DNA from: Candidatus Peribacteria bacterium RIFOXYB1_FULL_54_35
GTDB taxonomy: Bacteria > Patescibacteriota > Gracilibacteria > Peribacterales > Peribacteraceae
DNA length: 64,000 nucleotides
NCBI GenBank assembly: GCA_001787755.1
Contig: MFYJ01000014.1
Span: 62,001 to 126,000, forward strand
Reading direction: 5' to 3'
The notes under the pieces were generated by a model, which searched no databases, was not told where the DNA came from, and worked only from the letters and a program-made list of their open reading frames with translations. This document shows, piece after piece, positions 8,142 through 16,485 of this stretch (position 1 is its first letter; each line of letters starts with the position of its first letter). The position numbers and the translations under genes are program-made.

Positions 8142-9416
8142 TCAGAGGGCGAGGTACTTCCTCCCTGCATCTTCGATTGTCTTCCTGTCTAAGACAGATT
8201 TGAGGTCATAGATGAGTCCTCCAGGTTCGGTGGCCTCAATGAATGCCTCTGTCCCTGCTTCGAGGTATTCTCTGTGGGGAACAAGCAGGAGAATGGCGTC
8301 GTATGGCCCGTTTCTGAGAATATCCGCAATGTCTTCGTGCTCGCGAGAGACGTAGGGATCGTGCGGGGCAGGCTTCTTGCCCTCGCCAAACATACACCCT
8401 GCTTTCTCAAGTCCCGCGATGACATCGTGTGATTTGCTGTTCCTCGTATCAGGGATGTTCTCTTTGAATGTCATCCCGAGGACGAGGATGCGCGCTTTCT
8501 TCGGAGCAATTCTGAGCGCATCTATCACCTCCTTCACGACAAACGCACTCATGTTGTCGTTGATGGCTCTGCCGGCGGTGATCACTTTCGTTTTCATTTT
8601 AAGCTGCCTTGCCTTCTCCACGAGGTAGTACGGGTCCACGCCAATACAGTGCCCACCAACGAGTCCGGGCTGGAACGGGAGAAAATTCCACTTCGTCTTT
8701 GCCGCGTCGAGCACGTCCTGTGTGCTGATGCCGATTCTGTGGCAGAGCATGGCTACCTCATTCACGAACGCAATGTTGAGGTCGCGCTGTGCGTTCTCGA
8801 TGGCTTTTGCCATTTCTGCCACCTTGATACTCGGTGCACGGTGAATGCCTGCTTCAATCACGGATCCGTAGAGATTGCAGAGCGTATCAGTTGTTTTCTC
8901 GTCCTGGCCTGCGACGATTTTGCGTATTTTGGAAACAGTGTGCTCCTTGTCTCCGGGGTTAATGCGCTCGGGAGAATATCCGAGGAAGAAATCTTTCCCG
9001 CAGATGAGTCCTGATTCCCGTTCCAGAATCGGCCCGCAGATCTCTTCGGTTGTCCCGGGGTAGACGGTGGATTCGTACACGACGATCGATCCTTTCCACA
9101 GGCGCTGCCCCACAGTTTTTGATCCTGCTTTCAGGATGGAGAGATCAGGTTTATTCCTGCCATCCACTGGTGTAGGCAGGGCAACAATGATGATAGTGGC
9201 CTGCTCAATGATCTTGGGGTCGTTACTGTAGGTGATGGTGACTTCCTTCAGTTGTGCATCTGTCAGTTCGTTCGTTCTGTCGTGTTCTTTAGAGAGCTCC
9301 CTGATGCGCCAATTGCAAATGTCGTACCCGAACACTTCATGTTTTTCCCGTGCGAAAGCATGCGCAAGAGGGAGACCGACGTACCCGAGGCCCACAACAC
9401 AGACCGCGTACTTCAT
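8142..9416 (-). CDS. Nucleotide sugar dehydrogenase (UDP-HexNAc 6-dehydrogenase type)
   Basis: 424 aa. The N-terminal Rossmann motif VVGLGYVGLPLA lies near residues 5-16, and the catalytic cysteine sits in LVGGHCIGVDPYYL near 264. That last motif is typical of the WecC/VipA/WbpA branch, which oxidises C6 of UDP-N-acetylhexosamines to uronates, rather than of UDP-glucose dehydrogenase. The ATG at 9416 gives the standard family N-terminus; TACTCT at 9424-9429 ends 7 nt upstream and there is no SD. A second dehydrogenase of the UDP-glucose type lies at 18698, so the cell may make two kinds of uronic acid donor. Confidence 0.9.
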   Translation of the reverse strand: MKYAVCVVGLGYVGLPLAHAFAREKHEVFGYDICNWRIRELSKEHDRTNELTDAQLKEVTITYSNDPKIIEQATIIIVALPTPVDGRNKPDLSILKAGSKTVGQRLWKGSIVVYESTVYPGTTEEICGPILERESGLICGKDFFLGYSPERINPGDKEHTVSKIRKIVAGQDEKTTDTLCNLYGSVIEAGIHRAPSIKVAEMAKAIENAQRDLNIAFVNEVAMLCHRIGISTQDVLDAAKTKWNFLPFQPGLVGGHCIGVDPYYLVEKARQLKMKTKVITAGRAINDNMSAFVVKEVIDALRIAPKKARILVLGMTFKENIPDTRNSKSHDVIAGLEKAGCMFGEGKKPAPHDPYVSREHEDIADILRNGPYDAILLLVPHREYLEAGTEAFIEATEPGGLIYDLKSVLDRKTIEDAGRKYLAL

Positions 9417-9517
9417 GCCACACAGAGTAGCAGATTGTGCATGGTGCACAGCCAGGAAAATGGGGATTTCGGCAACTTCTGGTTTCACTTCTTCCCCTCT
9501 TTCCGTACCATTTCTCT

Positions 9518-10717
9518 GTGCTGTCTTCCGTTCGCCGCACCACTGTTCTGGCCTGGGGGTACATTGCACTGCTCACGCTTGTGACGGTGATTGCCTTTGT
9601 CTCTGCCACGCCATTCCCCATGGACGATCACTTCTTCTTCCAGCAGTTCATTGAGACATTGGCAGCGGGCAAATTGGATCTCTCCATTCCTGGCTTTCAC
9701 GGCATGAATATTCTCGCTGTGCCCTGGTACCTCATCTCACGTTCTCCCATCGCGCAGATTGAGTTCCAGATGTTCTCGGGCATGCTCCTGCCGCTCTGCG
9801 CGTTCCTTGCCGCCTGGAAGCTCTTCAAGTCGCTGTGGCACGGCATCATCTTCGCAACCATCATCGCCCTCATGCCGTTCCACTCGTTCTCCTCCCTGCG
9901 GGGATGGATGGTTGCGACGTACAACTGTCTTGTGTTCCTCACTATCTATGGTGCTGCAAAGGGTGCACGGTGGACCTGGTTACCCTGGGGATTTTCCATC
10001 ATATCTCTGCCATTCTCCGTAGCGCTGCTGCCATTGCTCCTCTACCTTACGCCTTCTGCTCCGGGAAAGGCCTGGTGGTGGCGGTACCGGCAGATTTGGT
10101 ACGGGCTTCTCATCCCGGTGGTGTATGTGCTTCTGCAGTACGTGCAGGTGGGGCATATTAACGTCGGTGTGCACCAGGAGTTCAATGAGGCCAATGTTTG
10201 GTCCGGGCCCGGCAGGATGTTTCTGAATGCTGCACATACGCTCCAGATCATTTTCTCTGTCCACAATTTCTACTTCGTTGATCCTGCGCTCACGGGGCAA
10301 GGCGACATGATGCACACCACGCCCGTGCTGGTATTCCTCGGGCTCTACGCCCTCTTCCAGCCGAAGCACTTCTTCACGGAGAGGGGTTTACCGCTCGCCC
10401 TCCTCCTTGGATCTGTCATGGGCATAGGCCTGAATGTTGCGCTGGACCACATGGATGATTTCTACATGCAGACAGGGATTTACTTCATGATGCTGGCTGC
10501 ACTGCCGGTCCTAAAGAAGCAGCCGCTCTGGATTCCCATCGTTCTCGTAACGCTCCATTTCCAGTGGATGTACTTCTACTTGCAGCATGGGGCGGTGTTC
10601 CAATTAGGACCGCTCTTTTTCCTTGTTCCTGCAACAGTGGACGTCGTCTTTGCCATTTGGTGCGTTGTGCACCGCGAGAACATATGGCAATGGTGCCGCG
10701 CAACGTACGGCAAGTGA
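9518..10717 (+). CDS. Polytopic membrane protein, GT-C-like
   Basis: 399 aa with about nine to ten hydrophobic segments. After the first segment comes FPMDDHFFFQQF; an acidic pair in the first extracytoplasmic loop is the hallmark of GT-C glycosyltransferases that use polyprenyl-phosphate sugars. The GTG at 9518 is chosen because TACCAT at 9506-9511 ends exactly 6 nt upstream; an in-frame ATG at 9437 would add an unlikely polar leader. It is divergent from the sugar dehydrogenase and followed by GtrA. The assignment rests on topology and one motif only. Confidence 0.65.
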   Translation: MLSSVRRTTVLAWGYIALLTLVTVIAFVSATPFPMDDHFFFQQFIETLAAGKLDLSIPGFHGMNILAVPWYLISRSPIAQIEFQMFSGMLLPLCAFLAAWKLFKSLWHGIIFATIIALMPFHSFSSLRGWMVATYNCLVFLTIYGAAKGARWTWLPWGFSIISLPFSVALLPLLLYLTPSAPGKAWWWRYRQIWYGLLIPVVYVLLQYVQVGHINVGVHQEFNEANVWSGPGRMFLNAAHTLQIIFSVHNFYFVDPALTGQGDMMHTTPVLVFLGLYALFQPKHFFTERGLPLALLLGSVMGIGLNVALDHMDDFYMQTGIYFMMLAALPVLKKQPLWIPIVLVTLHFQWMYFYLQHGAVFQLGPLFFLVPATVDVVFAIWCVVHRENIWQWCRATYGK

Positions 10718-10781
10718 TGCTTCTGCTTTCCCTCGGCTCACTGTTTCCCTATAGTTTCTCCACTTTATTCACGCATTGTGC

Positions 10782-11183
10782 ATGAAGCACTGGTTTTTTG
10801 GACCTGCAACTTCGGCCCGCATTCAATTCCTGCGCTACATTTTCGTCGGTGGCTCTTCGGCGGTGGTGAACCTGGTCGCATATGCTTTTTTCATTGAGGT
10901 GATGCACATGCATTACCTTCTTGCGGCGTTCCTCGGGTATACGCTCGGTTTCCTGTGGAACTACCTCACGAGCATCGTGTGGGTGTTTAAGAGCCGCCAC
11001 AGCCGCACAAAGGAGATTGCGATGGTGATCGTCATTACCGTCGGGGGGTTATTCTGGACGGAGGTGATCCTGTACTTCTTCGTGGAGTTCATCCATCTGC
11101 ACCACTTTGTTTCTATGTTCATCACGCTGTGGATTGTGCTCATCTGGAACTTTTGGATGCGGAAACGGTATGTATTCCACTGA
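10782..11183 (+). CDS. GtrA family membrane protein
   Basis: 133 aa with four hydrophobic segments, the normal size for GtrA. Typical signatures are FLRYIFVGGSSAVVNLVAY near residues 16-34 and LGYTLGFLWNYLTSIVWVF near 51-69. GtrA proteins are thought to help move or present polyprenyl-phosphate-linked sugars across the membrane. It follows the GT-C-like gene by 64 bp, and a GtrA domain recurs fused to the GT2 enzyme at 14939. Confidence 0.85.
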   Translation: MKHWFFGPATSARIQFLRYIFVGGSSAVVNLVAYAFFIEVMHMHYLLAAFLGYTLGFLWNYLTSIVWVFKSRHSRTKEIAMVIVITVGGLFWTEVILYFFVEFIHLHHFVSMFITLWIVLIWNFWMRKRYVFH

Positions 11184-11254
11184 GACAATGCACCTGAGGA
11201 ACAATTCTGCGCATTCACTGGCATCATTTTTCCTGCATCTCTAGAGTAGGGCAG

Positions 11255-12958
11255 ATGTCGAAAATCACCGTCATCGCCGGTGGAGGTCCTGCAGGGCTCA
11301 CTGCAGCGTATGAGCTCCTGAAGCGCACAGACATCCAGCCCATTGTCTGTGAGGCGACGGATGCCATCGGGGGGATTGCGCAGACGTACAATTACAAAGG
11401 GAATCGCATTGATATCGGGGGGCACAGATTCTTCTCCAAGAGCGAGCGGGTGATGCATTGGTGGTTCAACATTCTTCCGCTCCAGGGTGCTCCTGCGGCA
11501 GATACGGAAGAGCTTGGCCATGAGATCGATTTTGCGGCGGAGGCAGTAATCGAATATCTGTGTCCCGAATGCCTGCCGGACGATGGAGTGGGCAAGAGGA
11601 ACGGGCTCACAGTCCGCAGGAAGGCCCCGGATCCTGAACGTGAGGATCAGGTGATGCTTCAGCGTCCCCGAAAATCACGCATCTTCTACCGCAAGAACTT
11701 CTTTCCGTATCCCATTGCTATCACCCTCACAGTAGCGAGGCGCCTGGGTCTGTGGAACACGTTTTTCATTGGTCTTTCCTACATCAAGGCGCAGGTTTCC
11801 CCGCGAAAAGATGAGTCATACCTCGATGCATTCTTCATCAATCGCTTCGGTCGCCGGCTCTACGAGACATTCTTCCGGGATTACACCGAGAAGGTGTGGG
11901 GTATTCCCTGCAGCGAGATTAAATCCGACTGGGGAGCTCAGCGTGTGAAAGGGCTTTCACTCAAACGGGCGGTGACACATGCAATCAAAGATCTTCTCAG
12001 CAGCGATTTTAAGAAAGCGCAGGAAGAGCGCGAAACAAGCCTCATTACCCGCTTCTACTATCCGAAATTCGGACCGGGGCATATGTGGGAGACCGTGGCA
12101 GATCAGGTGCGCAGGTGCGGCGGGGTGGTACGGATGCAGACAAAAATCGTCGGGGTACAGTGGTCAGTCGTTCGAGACCCTGAACGGGAAGGCAGAAGAC
12201 AGAAGGCAGTCACTGCTCAGCCTCTCATCACCTCTGTGACCGTGGAGAACGTGGATACGGGCGAACGAGAAGAGATTTCCTGTGACTACCTTTTTTCCAC
12301 GGTGCCTATTTCGCACCTCATCCAGATGATGCATCCGGTCCCGCCTTCGGATGTTGTGAGAGTGGCGAGTGGGCTCATTTACCGGGATTTCATGACGGTG
12401 GGTCTCCTCACGCGGAAACTCCATGTGGAAGAGAAGGGAAAAGAGCCTGCTCCCATGGCTCCCGATAACTGGATCTATGTTCAGGAAGGGCAGGTGCGTG
12501 TCGGCCGTATACAGATTTTCAATAACTGGAGTCCGTACCTGGTTGCGGACCGCAAGAATACTGTGTGGATAGGGCTGGAATACTTTGTGAATGAGGGGGA
12601 TGAACTCTGGAACATGCCCGACGCAAAGATGATTGAATTTGGTATTTCTGAAGTGGAAAAGATTGGATTCATGCGGGAAGAGGATGTTTTAGATGCATGT
12701 GTGCTCCGCATGCCAAAGGCGTATCCCGCATATTTTGGTACGTACGATGAGTTGGAGAAGATCCGCGAGTTTACTCTCACTATTCCCAATCTCTTCCTTG
12801 TGGGGCGCAATGGCATGCACCGCTACAACAATCAGGATCACAGCATGCTCACTGCCATGACGGCGGTGGATAACATCGTGGCGGGCTCAGAGGACAATGC
12901 CAACATCTGGGAGGTGAATGCCGAGCAGGTGTATCACGAAGAGAAAAAGCCCTCCTAG
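11255..12958 (+). CDS. FAD-dependent oxidoreductase (amine oxidase/UGM-like Rossmann family)
   Basis: 567 aa. The dinucleotide-binding motif [16 protein letters not shown] lies near residues 5-20, the FAD region includes [22 protein letters not shown] near 45-67 in two runs, and [19 protein letters not shown] near the C-terminus closes the FAD fold. Similar proteins occur beside GtrA and glycosyltransferase genes and are distantly related to UDP-galactopyranose mutase; the substrate is unknown. The segment [17 protein letters not shown] near residues 306-322 is encoded by GAAGGCAG-type repeat words otherwise seen between genes (23379, 60040), suggesting a tolerated in-frame insertion. Confidence 0.75.
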   Translation: MSKITVIAGGGPAGLTAAYELLKRTDIQPIVCEATDAIGGIAQTYNYKGNRIDIGGHRFFSKSERVMHWWFNILPLQGAPAADTEELGHEIDFAAEAVIEYLCPECLPDDGVGKRNGLTVRRKAPDPEREDQVMLQRPRKSRIFYRKNFFPYPIAITLTVARRLGLWNTFFIGLSYIKAQVSPRKDESYLDAFFINRFGRRLYETFFRDYTEKVWGIPCSEIKSDWGAQRVKGLSLKRAVTHAIKDLLSSDFKKAQEERETSLITRFYYPKFGPGHMWETVADQVRRCGGVVRMQTKIVGVQWSVVRDPEREGRRQKAVTAQPLITSVTVENVDTGEREEISCDYLFSTVPISHLIQMMHPVPPSDVVRVASGLIYRDFMTVGLLTRKLHVEEKGKEPAPMAPDNWIYVQEGQVRVGRIQIFNNWSPYLVADRKNTVWIGLEYFVNEGDELWNMPDAKMIEFGISEVEKIGFMREEDVLDACVLRMPKAYPAYFGTYDELEKIREFTLTIPNLFLVGRNGMHRYNNQDHSMLTAMTAVDNIVAGSEDNANIWEVNAEQVYHEEKKPS

Positions 12959-12961
12959 CGG

Positions 12962-13699
12962 TTACGGCTTTCTTGCGACGATATAGATCTGCGGCCCGAA
13001 GGGGATGAGATCGTGCAGCACGTACACGAAGTACGCGATTGTGAAAACGATCTTCTTGCGGAGTGTGAGTGTTCCTTCAAGGTAGTTTTTGCGAATGCGA
13101 TCAAAACGCACGTTCGTGAGGTACTTCTGGATGGTGAACAGTGGCCAGCCCCAGAGCCGCGCCTGCAGGATCTCCAGTCCCATTTTTTCCAGGAGAGAGC
13201 GGAGCTCCCGGATACGGAAGTGCTGCGTGTGCCCTGTGTACCTGTCTGAAGCGTGGATTCTCCCGGTCTGCGTGGTAACGATCATCACTCCTCCTGATTT
13301 GAGATTCTCGTACATCCAACGCAGGATATCCGCGTACTCTGTTGTGTGCTCCAGTACTTCGCAGCAGGTTATGGCGTCGAAGGGATGCTGGAGTTTGGGA
13401 TACAGGGCGTGTATGAGATGAGGGCTCCTCAGATTCTCCTGAGCTCTCTCTGTTGCCTTCTTGGAGATATCGCATCCTCCAATGTGCTCTTGTGTCAGGC
13501 CGAATTTGTTCTGGATGGATTTGAGGAGCGATCCTTCTCCGCATCCGAAATCAAATGCACTGAATACAGGTGCCTGTATATGTTTTTTGAGTGCGCGGAG
13601 AATGAACCGTTTGCGGTGCCGTACCGTTGGATAGTACGGATAAGAGTCTTCGGTATTCTGCCAGTACTGATCCGGATTGTAGGTGTATTCCTGGTCCAT
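12962..13699 (-). CDS. Class I SAM-dependent methyltransferase
   Basis: 245 aa. Motif I is AFDFGCGEGSLLKSI near residues 48-62, motif II is GGCDISKKA, and CCEVLEHTTEYADIL plus LKSGGVMIVTTQTG follow, all typical of Methyltransf_23-type enzymes. The C-terminus carries a hydrophobic stretch, IVFTIAYFVYVLHDLIPF, as in methyltransferases acting on lipid-linked glycans. Seven bp separate it from the upstream epimerase on the same strand, so the two form an operon. Confidence 0.85.
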   Translation of the reverse strand: MDQEYTYNPDQYWQNTEDSYPYYPTVRHRKRFILRALKKHIQAPVFSAFDFGCGEGSLLKSIQNKFGLTQEHIGGCDISKKATERAQENLRSPHLIHALYPKLQHPFDAITCCEVLEHTTEYADILRWMYENLKSGGVMIVTTQTGRIHASDRYTGHTQHFRIRELRSLLEKMGLEILQARLWGWPLFTIQKYLTNVRFDRIRKNYLEGTLTLRKKIVFTIAYFVYVLHDLIPFGPQIYIVARKP

Positions 13700-13705
13700 A
13701 CGGGG

Positions 13706-14611
13706 CTATGTATTTGCTTTGTACCACTCGACAGTTTTCACTATCCCTTCTTCGAAGGGTACCTTGGGAATGTAGCCGAGCACCCTGCGGGCCTTCCTGA
13801 TGTTTGCGACATATCTCGTGATCTCTCCCCGCCGCGAATCCACAGCTTCAATGGACGAAGAGCTCCCTGTGAGTTCTTTGATGCGTTCGGCGAGATGCAT
13901 GAGGGTCGTGCCTTTTCCGCAGGCGATGTTGTACACGTCGTTCTTTGCCCCATCAAACTTCTCTATAGCTGCGCGTATGCCGGTGACCGCATCGTCAATA
14001 TAGGTGAAGTCGAGACACTTGTTCTGCCCGTACACCGTCATTGGTTCATTGGCCCGTGCCTGCCTGAAGAAGTTGGGGACCACGCGCACGGAGCGGTCGT
14101 ACATCCCGTAGACGTTGGAGAACCGGAGGATGACGAAATCGATGTCGTAGCAGCGCCCGTACGATTCCACGAGAGCTTCGCCGGCGATTTTACTCGCTGT
14201 GTAGGGACTCTCGCAGTTCTCTATCCGGACCATATCTTCAGTGTAAGACTTCTTGCCGGTGTTGCCGTAGGTCTCGCGTGAGGAGGAGAATATGATTTTT
14301 TTTATGCCCTTCTGGCGCGCAAATTCGAGGATATTGAAAACTGTTATGAGGTTTTCGAGCGCCTTTTCCGGGTGTTGCACCAGTTCGTGCACACGGGCAT
14401 TCGCTGCGAGATGCACGATGATATCGGCATCTGCCGGGAGCGACATCACCTGATCCATATACCGCAGATCTGCCCGGTGACTCACTGAATCAACTGCCGG
14501 CCACTTCGTCGGCCCCCTGTCCACGCCTATGACTTCTGCCCCCTCCTGCCGGAGGACTTCACACAGTCTGGTGCCTATGGTGCCGGCTGCGCCGGTGACG
14601 AGAATTTTCAT
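13706..14611 (-). CDS. NAD-dependent epimerase/dehydratase (extended SDR)
   Basis: 301 aa. The NAD motif GAAGTIGTRLCEVL follows the first strand, HLAANARVHELV marks the second Rossmann strand, and the active-site triad is the serine of FSSSRETYG with YTASK (YxxxK). It probably epimerises or dehydrates a nucleotide sugar in the cytoplasm; the substrate cannot be told. The ATG at 14611 gives the family N-terminus, and TACCAT ends 9 nt upstream with no SD. It leads a two-gene operon with the methyltransferase at 12962. Confidence 0.85.
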   Translation of the reverse strand: MKILVTGAAGTIGTRLCEVLRQEGAEVIGVDRGPTKWPAVDSVSHRADLRYMDQVMSLPADADIIVHLAANARVHELVQHPEKALENLITVFNILEFARQKGIKKIIFSSSRETYGNTGKKSYTEDMVRIENCESPYTASKIAGEALVESYGRCYDIDFVILRFSNVYGMYDRSVRVVPNFFRQARANEPMTVYGQNKCLDFTYIDDAVTGIRAAIEKFDGAKNDVYNIACGKGTTLMHLAERIKELTGSSSSIEAVDSRRGEITRYVANIRKARRVLGYIPKVPFEEGIVKTVEWYKANT

Positions 14612-14938
14612 CTGCGCAAGATGGTAGCGTTTTTCTCTGTTTTTACCTAGGCTTAAGCTCTCATACCACTTCGCGTTTAAAACATTACAGTGCACTGCAG
14701 TCTGGAAGAAGCAATTCTTGGCTTACGCAAACGCTACGCGGTACGAGAGGAGCAAGTCTTCGTTCTCTGGAATAGTATCTTTTTAATTGCAACTTTGTAT
14801 CATGTTTTCACTTATTCTTCCGACCCTTCGACTCGTCGCTCCGCATAGGCACGGGGCTCCTTGCTCCAGCCGCCGCACTTCGTGCTTTGGCTGACAGGCA
14901 GGGCAGGCAAACGGTTTGTTGCATACTGCTTCTCTCAT
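14612..14938. other. Intergenic mosaic with decoy gene start
   Basis: This 327-bp gap has no supportable gene. At 14802 it carries ATGTTTTCACTTATTCTTCC, which nearly repeats the true start of the following gene at 14939 (both encode MFSLILPT), then breaks off into palindromic sequence. The block 14762-14805 resembles 51910-51958 upstream of another polysaccharide gene (shared GTTCTCTGG, ATAGT, ATTGCAAC, GTATCA). Confidence 0.6.
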
Positions 14939-16030
14939 ATGTTCTCACTCATTCTTCCAACGTATAACGAAGCGAAGAACATCCCTGCTCTCGTGGAGAA
15001 GATCCGGGGTTCCCTCAAGGGTGTTCCGCACGAAATTATCATTGTGGATGACGATTCCCCCGATGAGACGTGGAGAGTGGCGCAGGAGCTTGCGCATGAC
15101 CGCGATGATCTCCATGTGATCCGCCGCATCGGGCGCAGGGGGCTTTCCTCTGCGGTTATCGAGGGATTTCTCGCCGCAAAAGGCGATGTGCTTGGTGTCA
15201 TGGATGCCGACGGGCAGCATGACTGCGGTCTTCTTCCTAAGCTTCATAAAGCCGCTGCCGCGGAAGGCGGCATTGCCATCGGTTCGCGGTACACCGAGGG
15301 GGGGAGTGTGGGAGAGTGGGACGAAAGGCGCCACCTCATGAGTCGCATAGCTACCAGACTTGCAGTTTCTCTCTGCAGGGTGAAGGCGAGCGATCCCATG
15401 AGCGGGTTCTTTGCCATCGACCGGCAGACTTTTGAGAAGGCGCTTCCCAACCTGAATCCCAAAGGGTTCAAAATCCTCCTCGATCTCCTTGTGCACGTTC
15501 CCAAAGGCACGAAGGTGCAGGAGATCCCGTTCACCTTCGGCAAGCGCATGCACGGGGAGAGCAAGCTTTCACGGCGTGTGCAAATTGAGTTCCTCGAGTA
15601 TATCTACGATGTTTCTCTCGGGCGGTACGTTCCGCTCATGTTCGTGAAGTACTGCATCGTTGGTTCGCTTGGTGTCGTTGTTCACGTCTCCGCCTTCACG
15701 TTCTTCGAGTACCTTCTCACGCGCGGGGGAGGAGCCACATTCCAACAGTTCTCCCTCTCAGTTGCGGGAGCCATAGAAACTGCCATCGTTTTCAATTTTT
15801 TGCTGAATAATGCCTGGACGTTCTCGCACATCAAACTGAAGGGGAAGCAGGCGTTCGTCGGGTTCCTCAAGTTCAACGGGGCATGCCTCTTTGGCGCGCT
15901 CGCGAACTACGCCGTGAGTGCCTTCCTCTTCTCCTTTGGGTTTCCTGAGCTTTTCGCTGTGGTGGTGGGTGCGTTCACCGGCGTCATCTGGAACTACACC
16001 ATGAACCGGCTGCTCACGTGGAGAGGATGA
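14939..16030 (+). CDS. GT2 polyprenyl-phosphate glycosyltransferase fused to GtrA
   Basis: 363 aa. Residues 1-230 are a dolichol-phosphate mannosyltransferase-like GT-A domain: LPTYNEAKNIPALVEKI, IIIVDDDSPDETW, DADGQHD as the DXD metal site, and SDPMSGFFAIDR. Residues 235-363 form a GtrA domain with four membrane helices (FVKYCIVGSLGVVVHVSAF; FLLNNAWTF). The fusion couples synthesis of a lipid-phosphate sugar with its transfer across the membrane, supplying GT-C enzymes such as those at 9518, 16467 and 52009. The ATG at 14939 opens the family N-terminus. Confidence 0.9.
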   Translation: MFSLILPTYNEAKNIPALVEKIRGSLKGVPHEIIIVDDDSPDETWRVAQELAHDRDDLHVIRRIGRRGLSSAVIEGFLAAKGDVLGVMDADGQHDCGLLPKLHKAAAAEGGIAIGSRYTEGGSVGEWDERRHLMSRIATRLAVSLCRVKASDPMSGFFAIDRQTFEKALPNLNPKGFKILLDLLVHVPKGTKVQEIPFTFGKRMHGESKLSRRVQIEFLEYIYDVSLGRYVPLMFVKYCIVGSLGVVVHVSAFTFFEYLLTRGGGATFQQFSLSVAGAIETAIVFNFLLNNAWTFSHIKLKGKQAFVGFLKFNGACLFGALANYAVSAFLFSFGFPELFAVVVGAFTGVIWNYTMNRLLTWRG

Positions 16031-16137
16031 TGAATAGCTTGTTAGGTTTATAGCTTCATTAGGGATTCAGATTTTGAATCTGATACCTTGTTACTTTCCG
16101 AGTGCAGCTAATCATCTAATGAAGCTAACAAGCTACT
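16031..16137. repeat. Word-array inverted repeat with conserved centre (AGCTTCATTAG family)
   Basis: Arms of TAGCTT / AGCTTCATTAG words pair with CTAATGAAGCTAACAAGCTA on the right. The centre GGGATT, GATTTTG, ATC, GATACCTT, TTACTTT also occurs, in reverse orientation, at 33729-33818. The two elements are about 17.6 kb apart. Confidence 0.8.
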
Positions 16138-16182
16138 CACAATGGTTACCGTTTTTCCTATTCACAGGTCTATACTTCTCCT

Positions 16183-16485
16183 GTGAAAAGGCGTCTGCCG
16201 CTCTTCGGCGTTGTGAGCATCCTCATTCTTCTGGCGCTGCTCCCGCAGCTCTTCGCAGAGCGCCTCCTCTACCTCGATCCGCTCACCCGCGGGCGCGTGC
16301 AGGAGGCACTGCGGCGCACGGCGAACGAAGAAGGTCTTCTGCTCTCGGGCTTCGCCATCTCTTCCATTACCGATGATCGGTTAGTAGTGCACCATCGTGC
16401 GCACGCCCGGGGGGCAGATGCACGGAGGTGCTTTACCATCGATCTCTCTTCTTTTTCCCGTACGCCATGCGACGTGTCCTCTTGA
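16183..16485 (+). CDS. Small membrane or secreted protein of unknown function
   Basis: 100 aa. Residues 6-24 (LFGVVSILILLALLPQLFA) form one hydrophobic helix, either an anchor or a signal peptide ending near AFAE-like sequence; the rest is polar and arginine-rich. The GTG start at 16183 is supported by TATACT at 16171-16176, which ends 6 nt upstream. The C-terminus overlaps the following GT-C-like gene by 19 bp, indicating translational coupling. I do not recognise the family. Confidence 0.55.
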   Translation: MKRRLPLFGVVSILILLALLPQLFAERLLYLDPLTRGRVQEALRRTANEEGLLLSGFAISSITDDRLVVHHRAHARGADARRCFTIDLSSFSRTPCDVSS

